A DNA stretch of 64,000 nucleotides from Anaerotignum propionicum DSM 1682 (GTDB taxonomy: Bacteria; Bacillota; Clostridia; Lachnospirales; Anaerotignaceae). A model generated the notes under the pieces. The model was not told the DNA's origin, did no database searches, and was given only the letters and a program-made list of their open reading frames with translations. A program made the position numbers and the translations under genes. This document shows positions 14,676 through 25,400 of this stretch, in pieces (position 1 is the stretch's first letter; each line of letters opens with the position of its first letter). The stretch lies in the NCBI RefSeq assembly GCF_001561955.1, contig NZ_CP014223.1, positions 1,364,001 to 1,428,000 of the forward strand, written 5' to 3'.

Positions 14676-16724
14676 TTGCCAAATTATGATAATTTTTCTT
14701 GGTTAGTAAATATTCCTTATTTTTGTTCCCAAGCAATTTTCAGCGATGAAACTATAAATTATAGAATACCGCCGGAGCCTTCCAGGTTTGATACAGTTAC
14801 AATTACTTTAAGGACGGGCAGAAATCTTCAGCTGCGGCCTTTTTTATGTAGGGAAGCAGAGCGCCTTCCCATGAAAAAAATGTGGTCAAGCTTTATATTT
14901 GAATTTTATCAAGTAGAATTACCCCCAACTGACGAGAAGGAATGTTATTATTTTTGTATCGAGGGGGAGGGATTCACCCTTTATTATACAAAATTTGGTG
15001 TGTTTGACAGCTATCAGGGGGAGGGATGGTTCGAAATTCTGAGGGACTATCATACACCCCAATGGGCAAGGGGAGCGGTAATGTATCAAATATTCCCCGA
15101 TCGTTTTTTTGATGGAGATGAAAAAAATGATGTTCTGAGCAATGAATATATGTATTTGGGTAAACCGGTGAAAAAAATTGTAGACTGGAACAAAAATCTG
15201 GAATCAGAGGATATTCGGAATTTTTATGGCGGTGACTTGCAAGGCATTTTGACGAAGATTAACTATCTGGAAAGTTTGGGCATAGATGCAATATATTTAA
15301 ACCCAATCTTTCTTTCCCCCAGTAATCATAAATACGATATTCAGGATTATGAGCATATTGATCCTCATCTTGGTGTGATTGAGGTGGATGAAGGAGCATT
15401 GGTTTTTGGTTCGGAAAAGAATCAAGAAGCAACCAGATATATCACTCGTATTACTAATGAAACAAATCTGCAAAAAAGTGATTTGCTTTTTGCTTCCTTG
15501 GTTGCAGAGGCGCATAAAAGAGGAATGAAAGTAATCCTTGACGGTGTCTTTAATCATTGCGGTGCATTCCATAAATGGATGGATCGAGAGGGGATTTATA
15601 AGGATAAATTAAAAGGTGCCTTTCAAGATAAAAACAGTCCATTTCATCCTTATTTTATATGGAATCAGGATGGAACTACCTATGAGGGGTGGTGGGGATA
15701 TGAAAACCATCCTAAGCTAAATGTTGAGGGCTGTTTGGAGTTAAGAAATAAAATTATGGAGATTGGTGCAAAGTGGGTTTCGTCTCCTTTTTGTGCAGAC
15801 GGATGGCGGCTGGATGTGGCGGCAGATTTAGGAACCACAGAGGAATTTAACCATACTTTCTGGCGGGAATTTCGGGAAACCGTGAAAAAAGCCAATCCAA
15901 ATGCTTTAATTTTAGCAGAGCATTACGGAGAGGCAAAAGCTTGGTTACTTGGCGATCAATGGGATAGCATTATGAATTATGACGCCTTTATGGAGCCGTT
16001 GACTTGGTTTCTTACAGGGGTATCAAAGCACAGTACAGACGCCAGAGATGATTTGTACAATAATGCTGATGTATTTTGGGGCAGTATGATTTATCAAATG
16101 TCAAAGCTGCCTATTCAGGCCTTAACTACAGCAATGAATGAGCTTTCTAATCATGACCATTCTCGTTTTTTAACAAGAACAAACCGCCAATTGGGTAGAT
16201 TGGAGCATGATGGCGCAGAAAGAGCCTCGGAGGGTATTCAACTTTCTGTGATGCGGGAGGCAGTCTTGTTCCAAATGACTTGGCTTGGTGCACCCACCAT
16301 CTATTATGGGGATGAAGCTGGAGTTGCGGGATGGACTGATCCTGATAATCGCAGACCTTATCCTTGGGGCAGAGAAAATAACGAATTAATTGCATTCCAC
16401 AAAGCATGCATTTTTTTGCGAAAAGAAAATGAAGCTTTACGATTGGGTTCCTTAAAGCAATTATTTGGAGAATATGGTATCATAGGATATGGAAGGTTTA
16501 CGGAACAAAACCACTGTGTAGTTGTATTGAATAACAGCGATCATTTTAAAGAAATTTTTGTGCCTGTATGGCAGATTGGCGTTAGAGAAAAAGGCAGAAT
16601 GAAACGCTTGATTTTGACGGATGAGAGGGGATATCATTTGGAAAGCGTGGACTTTAGTGTGGAAAACGGGCATATTTGTTTGCCATTGGAGCCTAAGAGT
16701 GGAATTCTTTTAAAGGAAGTGTAA
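14676..16724 (+). CDS. GH13 alpha-glycosidase, neopullulanase/cyclomaltodextrinase type
   Basis: 682 aa, cytoplasmic (no signal peptide). An N-terminal beta domain (about 1-120) precedes the TIM barrel that starts near GAVMYQIFPDRFFDGD. The four conserved regions are present: DGVFNHCG (I), DGWRLDVA with the nucleophile Asp (II), ILAEHYG with the acid/base Glu (III) and ELSNHDHSRFL (IV). The C-terminal beta domain follows. It should hydrolyse maltodextrins, pullulan or cyclodextrins. Start is TTG 14676, just after AAAGGTGGTG; no in-frame ATG fits. The next gene overlaps its stop codon (TAATG). Confidence 0.88.
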   Translation: MPNYDNFSWLVNIPYFCSQAIFSDETINYRIPPEPSRFDTVTITLRTGRNLQLRPFLCREAERLPMKKMWSSFIFEFYQVELPPTDEKECYYFCIEGEGFTLYYTKFGVFDSYQGEGWFEILRDYHTPQWARGAVMYQIFPDRFFDGDEKNDVLSNEYMYLGKPVKKIVDWNKNLESEDIRNFYGGDLQGILTKINYLESLGIDAIYLNPIFLSPSNHKYDIQDYEHIDPHLGVIEVDEGALVFGSEKNQEATRYITRITNETNLQKSDLLFASLVAEAHKRGMKVILDGVFNHCGAFHKWMDREGIYKDKLKGAFQDKNSPFHPYFIWNQDGTTYEGWWGYENHPKLNVEGCLELRNKIMEIGAKWVSSPFCADGWRLDVAADLGTTEEFNHTFWREFRETVKKANPNALILAEHYGEAKAWLLGDQWDSIMNYDAFMEPLTWFLTGVSKHSTDARDDLYNNADVFWGSMIYQMSKLPIQALTTAMNELSNHDHSRFLTRTNRQLGRLEHDGAERASEGIQLSVMREAVLFQMTWLGAPTIYYGDEAGVAGWTDPDNRRPYPWGRENNELIAFHKACIFLRKENEALRLGSLKQLFGEYGIIGYGRFTEQNHCVVVLNNSDHFKEIFVPVWQIGVREKGRMKRLILTDERGYHLESVDFSVENGHICLPLEPKSGILLKEV

Positions 16725-17395
16725 TGATGGATTGGAAAATAATATTTGAGGATGGGGAAATGTTGGTGGCGGAAAAGCCTCAAGGTATGCCAACACAGGC
16801 AGATAAAACAGGAGATTTGGATTTACTTTCTGCGTTGGAACAGCATTGCGGTCATCCATTGGGTTTGATTCACCGCCTAGATAGACCGGTAGGGGGTCTC
16901 CTTGTTTTCGCAAAAACAAAAAGGGCAGAGGCTGCTTTTGCAAAACAAATGCAGGAAGGGATTTTGGAAAAACGTTATCTTGCCGTTCTATTGGGTAAAA
17001 TGCCTGAAGAAAAAGGTACCTTGATTGATTACTTGAAAAAAAATACGCGTACCAATCTTTCAGAGGTAGTTTCCCCCAAGGATAAGATGGGAAAAAAGGC
17101 TGTATTGCATTACGAGGTTTTCCAAACTAAGGTTGAAGAAAATCAGATTCTAAGTTTGGTGGAAATCCAACTGGAGACAGGCAGACATCACCAAATTCGG
17201 GTACAAACTGCACATGCAGGAGCACCAATTTGGGGAGATAAAAAATATAACTCCCAGTTTCAAAGAAGAGGACGCACGGAAATCGCTCTTTGGGCGTATT
17301 CTTTAAAAGGATTACATCCTGCAACAAATCAGCCATGGTCCTTCGTAAATATGCCTAAGGATGGCATTTTTCAGTTTTTTTATGGAAATTCATAA
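16724..17395 (+). CDS. RluA-family pseudouridine synthase
   Basis: 223 aa, short for the family, with no S4 domain. The catalytic motif GLIHRLDRPVGGLLVFAKT holds the active Asp, the LEKRYLAVL stretch follows, and RHHQIRVQTAHAGAPIWGD is the conserved substrate-loop region. It isomerises uridine in rRNA or tRNA; the position cannot be told. It begins at the overlapping TAATG, with a second ATG at 16727, downstream of AAAGGAAG, so it is coupled to the glycosidase gene. Confidence 0.85.
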   Translation: MMDWKIIFEDGEMLVAEKPQGMPTQADKTGDLDLLSALEQHCGHPLGLIHRLDRPVGGLLVFAKTKRAEAAFAKQMQEGILEKRYLAVLLGKMPEEKGTLIDYLKKNTRTNLSEVVSPKDKMGKKAVLHYEVFQTKVEENQILSLVEIQLETGRHHQIRVQTAHAGAPIWGDKKYNSQFQRRGRTEIALWAYSLKGLHPATNQPWSFVNMPKDGIFQFFYGNS

Positions 17396-17403
17396 AACAA
17401 GCT

Positions 17404-17432
17404 TTGCATTTTCTCTTTGTGTGTATTATAAT
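17404..17432 (+). promoter_or_regulatory. Sigma-A promoter upstream of clpC
   Basis: TTGCAT (17404-17409), 17-bp spacer, TATAAT (17427-17432). No CtsR-type heptad repeat is seen around it. Confidence 0.65.
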
Positions 17433-17550
17433 GTGTGTATCAATTTATGGTGAGTGGTGAAAATATTCTGTGTTTCTTTTGAGAAACGATTGATTTCAGG
17501 TATCCTCTTATCATTTCTTTCGTATAATTAAGTATATTTGGAAAAAGAAT

Positions 17551-17576
17551 AAAGAACTGAAAAGTTCTTTTATTTT
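17551..17576 (+). terminator. Intrinsic terminator or attenuator in the clpC leader
   Basis: AAAGAACT (17551-17558) and AGTTCTTT (17563-17570) form an 8-bp stem with a GAAA loop, followed by TATTTT. It lies 60 bp before the clpC start and about 110 nt after the predicted start site, so either a short leader RNA ends here or transcription is attenuated. Confidence 0.55.
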
Positions 17577-17635
17577 AAACATACAATTAGCAATCACAAG
17601 CTTTGATGGCTAACAAGCTAAGGAAGGTGAAAAAC

Positions 17636-20083
17636 ATGGAAGGAAGATATACGAAAAAAGCGCAAGAGGTTTTGGCAAGAGCTCAAGAGGCTGCGTTAAA
17701 ACTGGGAAATAAGTACGTTGGAACAGAGCATATTTTACTTGGGCTAACCCTAGTACAAGAAAGTGTAGCGGCAAAAGCCTTGGAAATCCAAGGGGTAACC
17801 TATCATCAGGTTATGGATCGCATTGTTACGTTAAATGAGCACAACAGAACCTTTTATGTCCCCGTAGACTACACACCCAGAGCAAAACGGGTTGTGGAAT
17901 TTGGTCTTCAGGAAGCGGTAAAAATGGGTATGGGTTATGTTGGAACAGAACATATGTTGATATCCTTGATTCGAGAAGAAGACAACATTGCAACAAAAAT
18001 TCTGATGGATCTAAATGTAAATCGTCAGCAAGTATACGCTGATATTATGAGCATGCTGGGTGCAGGTGAAAATGAAACCTCAGGTATTCGAGGTATGAAT
18101 ACAAACGGCGAGACACAGGAAAAAAGCCCAACGGAAACGCTGGATAAATTCAGCCGTAACCTAACGGAAATGGCGAAAAACAATAAGTTTGACCCCATTG
18201 TCGGCAGAGATTTGGAAATTGAACGTATCATACAAATTTTAAGCAGAAGAACGAAAAATAACCCTTGTCTTGTGGGGGATCCTGGTGTGGGAAAAACTGC
18301 TATTGTGGAAGGCTTGGCACAAAAAATTGTAGATGGAAACATTCCTGAAGTATTAAAAAATAAAAAGATTATCAGCCTTGATTTGTCTGCTGTCATTGCG
18401 GGTTCAAAATATCGTGGTGAATTTGAAGACAGAATGAAAAAAGCTTTGGCTGAGGTTCGAGCAGATGGTAACATCATTCTTTTTGTTGATGAAATTCATA
18501 CCATAATCGGCGCAGGTGCTGCGGAAGGAGCTATTGATGCTTCCAATATTTTAAAGCCTTCTCTTGCACGAGGTGAAATACAGCTGATTGGTGCTACAAC
18601 ACTGGATGAATACAGAAAATATATTGAAAAGGATGCGGCCTTTGAACGCCGTTTCCAGCCTGTAAAGGTGGAAGAACCAACGGAGCAGGCTGCCATTGAT
18701 ATGCTTCGTGCCCTACGGGATAGATATGAGGTGCATCATAAAGTAACCATTACTGACGAAGCGGTAGAGGCGGCGGTAAAGCTTTCTATGCGTTATGTTA
18801 CGGATCGATTTTTACCGGATAAGGCAATTGATCTGATTGATGAAGCTGCTTCACGCCTGCGTTTAAAAACCTATGGAGCACCCCTAGCGGTAAAGGATTT
18901 GCAAAAGAAACTGGCGGAGATGGAGAAGGAAAAAGAGGAATCTATCAAAACAGAAGATTTTGAAAAAGCATGTGAAATTAAAAAACAACAGGATGCTTTA
19001 CGTACCCAATTGAAGGAAGCCCAAAAAGATTGGGAGCAGAATAACGACATCAATGCCCATACAGTAACACCGGAGGAAGTGGCAGAAGTGCTTTCTCGTT
19101 GGACGGGAATTCCTTTACAGAGTATAAAAGAGGAAGAGACGGCTAGATTGCTCGCCCTTGAAGATACACTCCATGAACGGGTAGTGGGTCAGCATGAAGC
19201 GGTAAAGGCAGTGGCAAGAGCAATTCGCCGTGGCCGAGTTGGTTTAAAAGATCCAAATAGACCCATTGGCTCCTTCTTGTTTTTAGGACCAACAGGTGTG
19301 GGCAAAACAGAGCTTTCCAAAGCTTTGGCTCAGGCACTTTTTGGTGACGAAAGTGCAATGATTCGTATTGATATGTCTGAATATATGGAGAAGCACAGTG
19401 TAGCCAGAATGGTGGGTGCACCTCCTGGATATGTTGGTTATGAAGAAGGGGGTCAGCTCAGCGAAAAGGTTCGCAGAAACCCTTATTCGGTAGTACTTTT
19501 TGATGAAATTGAAAAGGCTTCCCCAGAAGTGTTTAATGTCCTTTTGCAGGTGCTGGATGACGGACATATCACGGACGGTCAAGGGCGTAAGGTGGATTTT
19601 AAGAATACAGTTATTATTATGACATCCAACGCCGGAGCAAGAAGCATTGCCGCACCGAAAAGAATGGGCTTTACCAGTGTGGAAACGGCAGAACAAAGCT
19701 ATGAAGTTATGAAAAAGGGTGTTATGGATGAGGTGAAAAACATCTTTAAGCCGGAGTTTATCAATCGTATTGACGACATCATTGTGTTCCATCCTTTGGA
19801 ACAGGAGGATATAGTTGAGATTGTTAAGATTATGGCAAAGACACTTTGTAAAAGAGTTGAGGAAAACATGGATATTACGTTAACCTTTACAGATAAAGCC
19901 ATTGAAAAAATTGCGGAGGTTGGCTACGATAAAGCGTATGGCGCCAGACCTTTACGCCGTGCTCTGCAAACAAAGATTGAGGATGTTTTTGCAGAGGAGT
20001 TTTTGAGTGGAAACTTCCAAAAGGGAAGTAAGGTTTCTGTTGGGGTTAAGACAAATGGATTTTCTTTTAGAACTGTAAAATAA
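17636..20083 (+). CDS. clpC: ClpC AAA+ protease-chaperone ATPase
   Basis: 815 aa. Two Clp_N repeats (from [20 protein letters not shown]), AAA+ domain 1 with Walker [10 protein letters not shown], a middle domain with a UVR-like motif ([18 protein letters not shown]), and AAA+ domain 2 with GPTGVGKTE and [16 protein letters not shown]. It unfolds proteins for ClpP. I start at ATG 17636 behind AAGGAAGG; the upstream ATG at 17603 lacks a site. Unlike in Bacillus there is no ctsR-mcsA-mcsB operon in front, and I see no CtsR box, so control may differ. radA lies downstream, as in many Firmicutes. Confidence 0.96.
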   Translation: MEGRYTKKAQEVLARAQEAALKLGNKYVGTEHILLGLTLVQESVAAKALEIQGVTYHQVMDRIVTLNEHNRTFYVPVDYTPRAKRVVEFGLQEAVKMGMGYVGTEHMLISLIREEDNIATKILMDLNVNRQQVYADIMSMLGAGENETSGIRGMNTNGETQEKSPTETLDKFSRNLTEMAKNNKFDPIVGRDLEIERIIQILSRRTKNNPCLVGDPGVGKTAIVEGLAQKIVDGNIPEVLKNKKIISLDLSAVIAGSKYRGEFEDRMKKALAEVRADGNIILFVDEIHTIIGAGAAEGAIDASNILKPSLARGEIQLIGATTLDEYRKYIEKDAAFERRFQPVKVEEPTEQAAIDMLRALRDRYEVHHKVTITDEAVEAAVKLSMRYVTDRFLPDKAIDLIDEAASRLRLKTYGAPLAVKDLQKKLAEMEKEKEESIKTEDFEKACEIKKQQDALRTQLKEAQKDWEQNNDINAHTVTPEEVAEVLSRWTGIPLQSIKEEETARLLALEDTLHERVVGQHEAVKAVARAIRRGRVGLKDPNRPIGSFLFLGPTGVGKTELSKALAQALFGDESAMIRIDMSEYMEKHSVARMVGAPPGYVGYEEGGQLSEKVRRNPYSVVLFDEIEKASPEVFNVLLQVLDDGHITDGQGRKVDFKNTVIIMTSNAGARSIAAPKRMGFTSVETAEQSYEVMKKGVMDEVKNIFKPEFINRIDDIIVFHPLEQEDIVEIVKIMAKTLCKRVEENMDITLTFTDKAIEKIAEVGYDKAYGARPLRRALQTKIEDVFAEEFLSGNFQKGSKVSVGVKTNGFSFRTVK

Positions 20084-20240
20084 TTGAAATTTTTCCTATT
20101 GAAATAATGAATTTAGCTATATACCAAAGTCATGTTTTGTGTTATAATCAACCTAATCCAAATGAAGAGAGAAATTTGGCGATATTTCGGATTTTTTATC
20201 GAAAGTATACTGTGAAAGTGATATTTTGGGAGGTAGCGAA

Positions 20241-20654
20241 ATGGCTGTAATCGAGGAATTGATTCGTCAGGAAGAAGATGGAAGTATCAGCTTCGGCAAT
20301 TATTTGATGGATGAAAAGAAAAAGGTTTTGGATTTTGAGGTAAAAGGCGATCTTTATAAGGTTAAAACATACAATGAAATTACAAAGCTTGAGAAAAACG
20401 GTAAAATGCTTATGGAGGTAGTGCCCGGCGCTACCATACATAAATTTTCATTAAATGAAAAGGGTGCATTTTTCATGATAGAGGGTCACGAGGATGTTCA
20501 GTTGACTTTGGAAATGGAACCTTCTAGTGAATATAAAATTTTAATTGACGATGTAAATGTAGGCAAGGTAAAAACAAATATGGCAGGCAAGGTAACCATT
20601 GGTGTTGAATTGCAAAATAATATGCCCTATGTAAAGGTTGAAAAGATAGGTTGA
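20241..20654 (+). CDS. Conserved protein of the group often labelled endosialidase
   Basis: 137 aa, beta-rich and acidic, no signal peptide. The start MAVIEELIRQEEDGSISFGN and the stretch ILIDDVNVGKVKTNMAGK are conserved in a group common near radA in Lachnospirales. The endosialidase label comes from automatic annotation; no catalytic motif is seen and I would not assume that activity. ATG 20241 follows GGGAGG. A perfect 13-bp palindrome follows the stop codon. Confidence 0.65.
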   Translation: MAVIEELIRQEEDGSISFGNYLMDEKKKVLDFEVKGDLYKVKTYNEITKLEKNGKMLMEVVPGATIHKFSLNEKGAFFMIEGHEDVQLTLEMEPSSEYKILIDDVNVGKVKTNMAGKVTIGVELQNNMPYVKVEKIG

Positions 20655-20664
20655 TAAAGCTAAG

Positions 20665-20690
20665 GTGGACTGTATAATTATACAGTCCAC
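20665..20690. repeat. Perfect 26-bp palindrome after the endosialidase-like gene
   Basis: GTGGACTGTATAA followed directly by its exact complement. There is no clean T-run (CTTCAGATT follows), so it is a weak terminator or a protein site. Its left arm is repeated in the hairpin at 20847. Confidence 0.6.
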
Positions 20691-20846
20691 TTCAGATTAT
20701 AGGCCGATTTTTTTAGCTTGATTGTTATTTAATTATAGCTTTCCTGATTTCAGGTTATGTCGGAGGGGCGGGGAAGGATTGGCATCAAAAAGATTGCTGA
20801 TTTTCCCTAACTACTATGAAAATGCAAAAAAATTGGGTTTCCTCAG

Positions 20847-20878
20847 GTGGACTGTATAAGCGTGCAGCCCACTTTTTT
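20847..20878 (+). terminator. Terminator-like hairpin upstream of radA
   Basis: GTGGACTGTATAA repeats the left arm of the palindrome at 20665, but the right arm has diverged (GTGCAGCCCAC) and six T residues follow. A GTGG-CTG/CAG-CCAC stem remains. It ends 30 bp before the radA ATG. Between the two hairpins (20691-20846) I see no gene. Confidence 0.5.
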
Positions 20879-20908
20879 CTAATGATAGAATAGGCTGGGA
20901 GTGGAGAT

Positions 20909-22309
20909 ATGAAGACAAAAACGGTATTTGTTTGTTCTGAATGTGGATATAAAAGTCCGAAATGGGCTGGTAGATGCACCAGCTGTGGAGCATGGAATAC
21001 ATTTGAAGAACGAGAAGAGACAAAAAGCCAAAAGGGACAGGCTTTTGCAAGGACTGTGGCGAAAAGCTCTTCCAATCAAGTGGTGTCTCGATTGTCTGAG
21101 GTTGAAATCATAGGGGATGAGCGACTTTTAACTGGTATTACTGAGTTTGATAGAGTGATGGGTGGAGGTATAGTAAGAGATTCCGTGTCAATTATCACGT
21201 CTCCTCCTGGTGGTGGCAAATCAACCTTATCCCTTATGGTGGCAAGCCAATTGGCCAAAAGCGGTAAGCGGGTGCTTTATGCTTCCGGTGAGGAAAGCGA
21301 CAGCCAAATTAAAAGCCGTGCTGACCGAATATTGGAAAAGGTGGAGGATAATATCTGGATTTTGGCAGATACTTCTATGGATCGGGTTTTGGAGGCAATT
21401 TCTGAGGTGGACGCTGATTTTATCATTTTAGACAGTATCCAAACCTTTGCTTTATCGGAGTTTTATCCATCCAGAGCAGGAAATCCAACCCAAACCATGG
21501 AATGCGCCTCAGCCTTAGTGCAAAGTGCAAAAAACAAAGTCAGACCTAGGGCTGTATTTATGATTGGACAGATGAATAAAAACGATGAAATTGCAGGTCT
21601 TAGAGCCTTGGAGCATTTAGTAGATACCGTTTTGGTTCTGGAAGGGGAAGGAGCAGAAGAGCTGAGAAGTTTAATTGCTACAAAGAACCGCTTTGGTAGC
21701 ACTGGGGAAATGGGCTTCTTCGCTATGACAGAAAAGGGGCTTACTTCCATAGATAATCCATCAGAATATTTTGTTACTAAAAGAAAAAAAGAAGATGCTG
21801 TTTCAGGTAGTGCCATCACTGTTTTGCGGGAAGGTTCCCGCGCGGTTGTGGCTGAAATTGAAAGTCTGGTTTCCAATTCTTTTACGGCATATCCGTTAAG
21901 AATCAGCGAAAATATGAAAAAAGATACTTTAAATACTCTTTTGTCTGTATTGGAACAGCGTGGCGGGTTAAAACTATATGATAAAAATGTGGTTGTGAAG
22001 ACAACAGGTGGTCTGTTTTTAAAGGAGCAGGCAGCGAATTTGGCTGTGCTGATGAGCATAGTTTCCGGGGTAAAAGACATTCCGTTGCCCTCCGATTGGG
22101 CATTCATTGCCGATGTTGGTTTAACAGGAGAATTAAAAAAAATTCCTGCAATGGAAGGGCGAATTCGAGAACTAGACAGAATGGGCTTTACAAAGGTGTT
22201 TCTGGCCTCTGAAGGTGCCAGAAAAGTAAAATTGGATAATTTGGAAGTGGTTGAATGTAAAAACCTCACACATTTATTAGGAAAAATTTTCCCTAAGGGG
22301 AAAAAATGA
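20909..22309 (+). CDS. radA: DNA repair protein RadA
   Basis: 466 aa. An N-terminal four-Cys zinc ribbon (CSECGYKSPKWAGRCTSCG), a RecA-like core with Walker A SPPGGGKST, the RadA-specific motif TKNRFGSTGEMGFF, and a C-terminal Lon-protease-like fold without the active site. It is a helicase promoting branch migration during recombination. GGGAGTGGAGAT precedes the ATG. It follows the clpC region, as commonly in Firmicutes. Confidence 0.95.
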   Translation: MKTKTVFVCSECGYKSPKWAGRCTSCGAWNTFEEREETKSQKGQAFARTVAKSSSNQVVSRLSEVEIIGDERLLTGITEFDRVMGGGIVRDSVSIITSPPGGGKSTLSLMVASQLAKSGKRVLYASGEESDSQIKSRADRILEKVEDNIWILADTSMDRVLEAISEVDADFIILDSIQTFALSEFYPSRAGNPTQTMECASALVQSAKNKVRPRAVFMIGQMNKNDEIAGLRALEHLVDTVLVLEGEGAEELRSLIATKNRFGSTGEMGFFAMTEKGLTSIDNPSEYFVTKRKKEDAVSGSAITVLREGSRAVVAEIESLVSNSFTAYPLRISENMKKDTLNTLLSVLEQRGGLKLYDKNVVVKTTGGLFLKEQAANLAVLMSIVSGVKDIPLPSDWAFIADVGLTGELKKIPAMEGRIRELDRMGFTKVFLASEGARKVKLDNLEVVECKNLTHLLGKIFPKGKK

Positions 22310-22354
22310 CGAAGCATATAAGTTTTACTTATATAAATCTCTACAGATTTTTAG

Positions 22355-22383
22355 TTTACGAATAAGCTATCGTATATTATAAT
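22355..22383 (+). promoter_or_regulatory. Sigma-A promoter of the pyruvate carboxylase gene
   Basis: TTTACG (22355-22360), 17-bp spacer, TATAAT (22378-22383), about 65 nt ahead of the start codon. Confidence 0.65.
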
Positions 22384-22453
22384 AGAGAACAAGGTTTTTA
22401 ATTGTAAACTTTGGGTTTTGAATGTAAAGCATAATGATTAAGGAGGTATAAAG

Positions 22454-25400
22454 ATGCAGGAAGTACAAATTAAGAAGTTTAAAAAGGTGCTTGTGGCAAA
22501 CCGTGGCGAAATTGCAATTCGCGTATATCGTGCTTTGAATGAGCTGGGGATTCAAACTATAGGTATCTTTTCCAAAGAAGATAAATACTCTCTTTTCCGT
22601 ACCAAAACCGACGAGGCATATTTGCTAAATCCCGAAAAAGGGCCTATTGACGCATATTTGGATATTGATAATATCATTAAGATTGCCAAGGCTAAGGGGG
22701 CAGATGCAATTCATCCCGGCTATGGCTTCCTCTCCGAAAATCCTGATTTTGTTTCTGCTTGTAAAAAGGCAGGCATCGCTTTTATCGGCCCAGAGGTTGA
22801 AGTTATGTATGCCATGGGTGATAAAATTTCATCCAAGCAAATGGCAATTGAATGTAATGTGCCTATCATTCCAGGTGTAGACCATGCAATTCGTGATTTG
22901 GATGAAGTGATGGCTGTTGCCGAAAAAGTTGGCTATCCCGTAATGCTGAAGGCAAGCAACGGCGGGGGCGGTCGCGGTATGCGTATTGTGAACGGACCTG
23001 AGCAAATGGCAAAGGAATTTGAAGAAGCAAGAAATGAAGCAAAAAAAGCATTTGGTGACGATAAAATTTTCGTTGAAAAATATCTTCGTAATCCTAAACA
23101 CATTGAGGTTCAGGTTTTGGGTGATAAATACGGCAACGTGGTTCATCTCTTAGATCGTGACTGTTCTGTACAAAGACGTCATCAGAAGGTAGTGGAATTT
23201 GCCCCTGCCTTTACTATAAGCGATGGTGTTAGAGAAAAGATTTTTGCCGATGCAGTGCGTTTGTCAAAGCATGTAAGTTACAAAAACGCAGGAACACTGG
23301 AGTTTTTGGTGGATGCCGATGAAAATTATTATTTCATTGAAATGAACCCAAGAATTCAGGTTGAGCATACCGTAACGGAAGAAGTGACTGGTATCGATAT
23401 TGTTCAGGCTCAGATTTTGATTGAAGAAGGGTATCCTTTGAATTCCCCTGAAATCGGAATTGCTTCTCAGGAAGATATTAGCTGTAACGGTTATTCCATT
23501 CAGCTTCGTATCACAACAGAAGATCCTGCAAATAACTTCTTACCTGATACAGGAAAAATCAATGTTTACCGTTCTCCCGCAGGAAATGGCATTCGTTTGG
23601 ATGGTGGCACTGCATACACAGGTGCGGAAATTACACCTTATTATGACAGCTTGCTGGTAAAAGTGATTGCCCATGACAGACGATTTGAGAACGCAACCAA
23701 AAAAGCAATTCGTGCGTTAAAAGAAACTAGAATTCGTGGTGTAAAGACCAACATTCCTTTCCTGATTAATGTGTTGCAGAGCCAGATTTGGAATGATGGA
23801 AAGTGTACAACAACATTTATTGAAAGTACACCTGAGCTGTTTCATATTGTGCCCGGTAAAGACCGTGCTACGAAAATTGCAGAATTTATCGGTAATAAAA
23901 TTGTGAATGAGTCTAAGGGTAATAAACCTGAATTTGATAAAATTCCAGTACCTTCCTTTGGTAAAAATGAGGATGGCTCTACAATTGAAGTAAACGGCGC
24001 AAAGAATGCTTTTTTAAAGATGGGTGCAAAGGATTATACCCAGAGTTTAATGAAGGAAAAACGCCTTTTTGTTACAGATACAACCATGCGTGATGCCCAT
24101 CAGTCCTTAATGGCAACACGCTTACGTACCAACGATTTAATCGTAGCGGCACCCGCTACCAATATGGCAATGGAAAAAGCTTTTTCCGTGGAAGCATGGG
24201 GCGGCGCAACCTTCGACGTTGCATATCGTTTCTTAAAAGAGTCCCCTTGGATTCGTTTACAGCAGCTCTCAAAGGCTATGCCAAACACATTGATTCAAAT
24301 GCTTTTGCGTGCTTCTAATGCAGTTGGATACGCAAACTATCCTGATAACGTGGTACAGGAATTTATCAAAATTTCTGCGGAACGAGGGGTAGATGTATTC
24401 CGTATTTTTGATAGCTTGAACTGGGTAGAAAATATGAAGATGCCCATTGAAGAATCTTTGAAAACAGGAAAAATTGTTGAAGGCGCAATTTGCTACACTG
24501 GTGATATTTTGAATCCCAAAGAAACAAAATACACTTTGGATTATTATGTGCGTAAGGCAAAAGAGATGGAAGCATTGGGCTGTCACATTTTTGCCATCAA
24601 GGATATGGCAGGTTTGATGAAGCCTTATGCTGCAAAAGAGCTGTTCACTGCTTTAAAATCTGAATTAAACATTCCTTTGCATCTCCATACTCATGATACA
24701 ACAGGCAATGGTGTTAGCACAGTTTTAATGGCAGCAGAAGCAGGCGTAAATATTGTGGATTTGGCAATTCAGTCTATGAGTTCCTTAACCAGCCAGCCTT
24801 CCATGAATGCTGTAGCTGAGGCGCTGAAAGGAACAGAAAGAGATACAGGACTGGATACTGACCAGTTGACAGAATTAAGCCATTACTACGAGGGTGTTCG
24901 TCAAATTTTCACTGGTTTTGAAAGCGAAATGAAAACACCAAATACTGAAATATATAAATATGAAATTCCCGGTGGTCAGTATTCAAACTTACTGGCACAG
25001 GTAAAAGCCATGGGTTCTGCTGATAATTTTGAAGAAATTAAGCAGTTGTATAAGCAGGCAAATGACCTTTTGGGCAATATCATCAAGGTAACTCCTTCTT
25101 CTAAGGTTGTTGGCGATATGGCAATCTTTATGTCCAAAAACGGTTTGACCCAGGATAACATTTTGACAGAAGGTAAGGATTTATCCTATCCTGACTCCGT
25201 TGTGGATTACTTTATGGGGAATATTGGTAGACCAGAAGGCGGTTTCCCTGAAGAATTACAAAAAATTGTATTAAAAGGCAAGAAACCAATTGAGGGCAGA
25301 GCGGGTGCTTTACTACCTCCTGCTGACTTGAAGGCAATTGAGAAGCATTTGCTTGAAACCCATACAATGAAACGTATTAACCCCAGAAATATTATCAGCT

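Noticed and set aside
17440-17520. CtsR operator near clpC
   Set aside because: No GGTCAAA-type heptad repeats are present.
20241-20654. Endosialidase activity for the gene between clpC and radA
   Set aside because: The name is inherited from automatic annotation; the protein is 137 aa and shows no sialidase motif.
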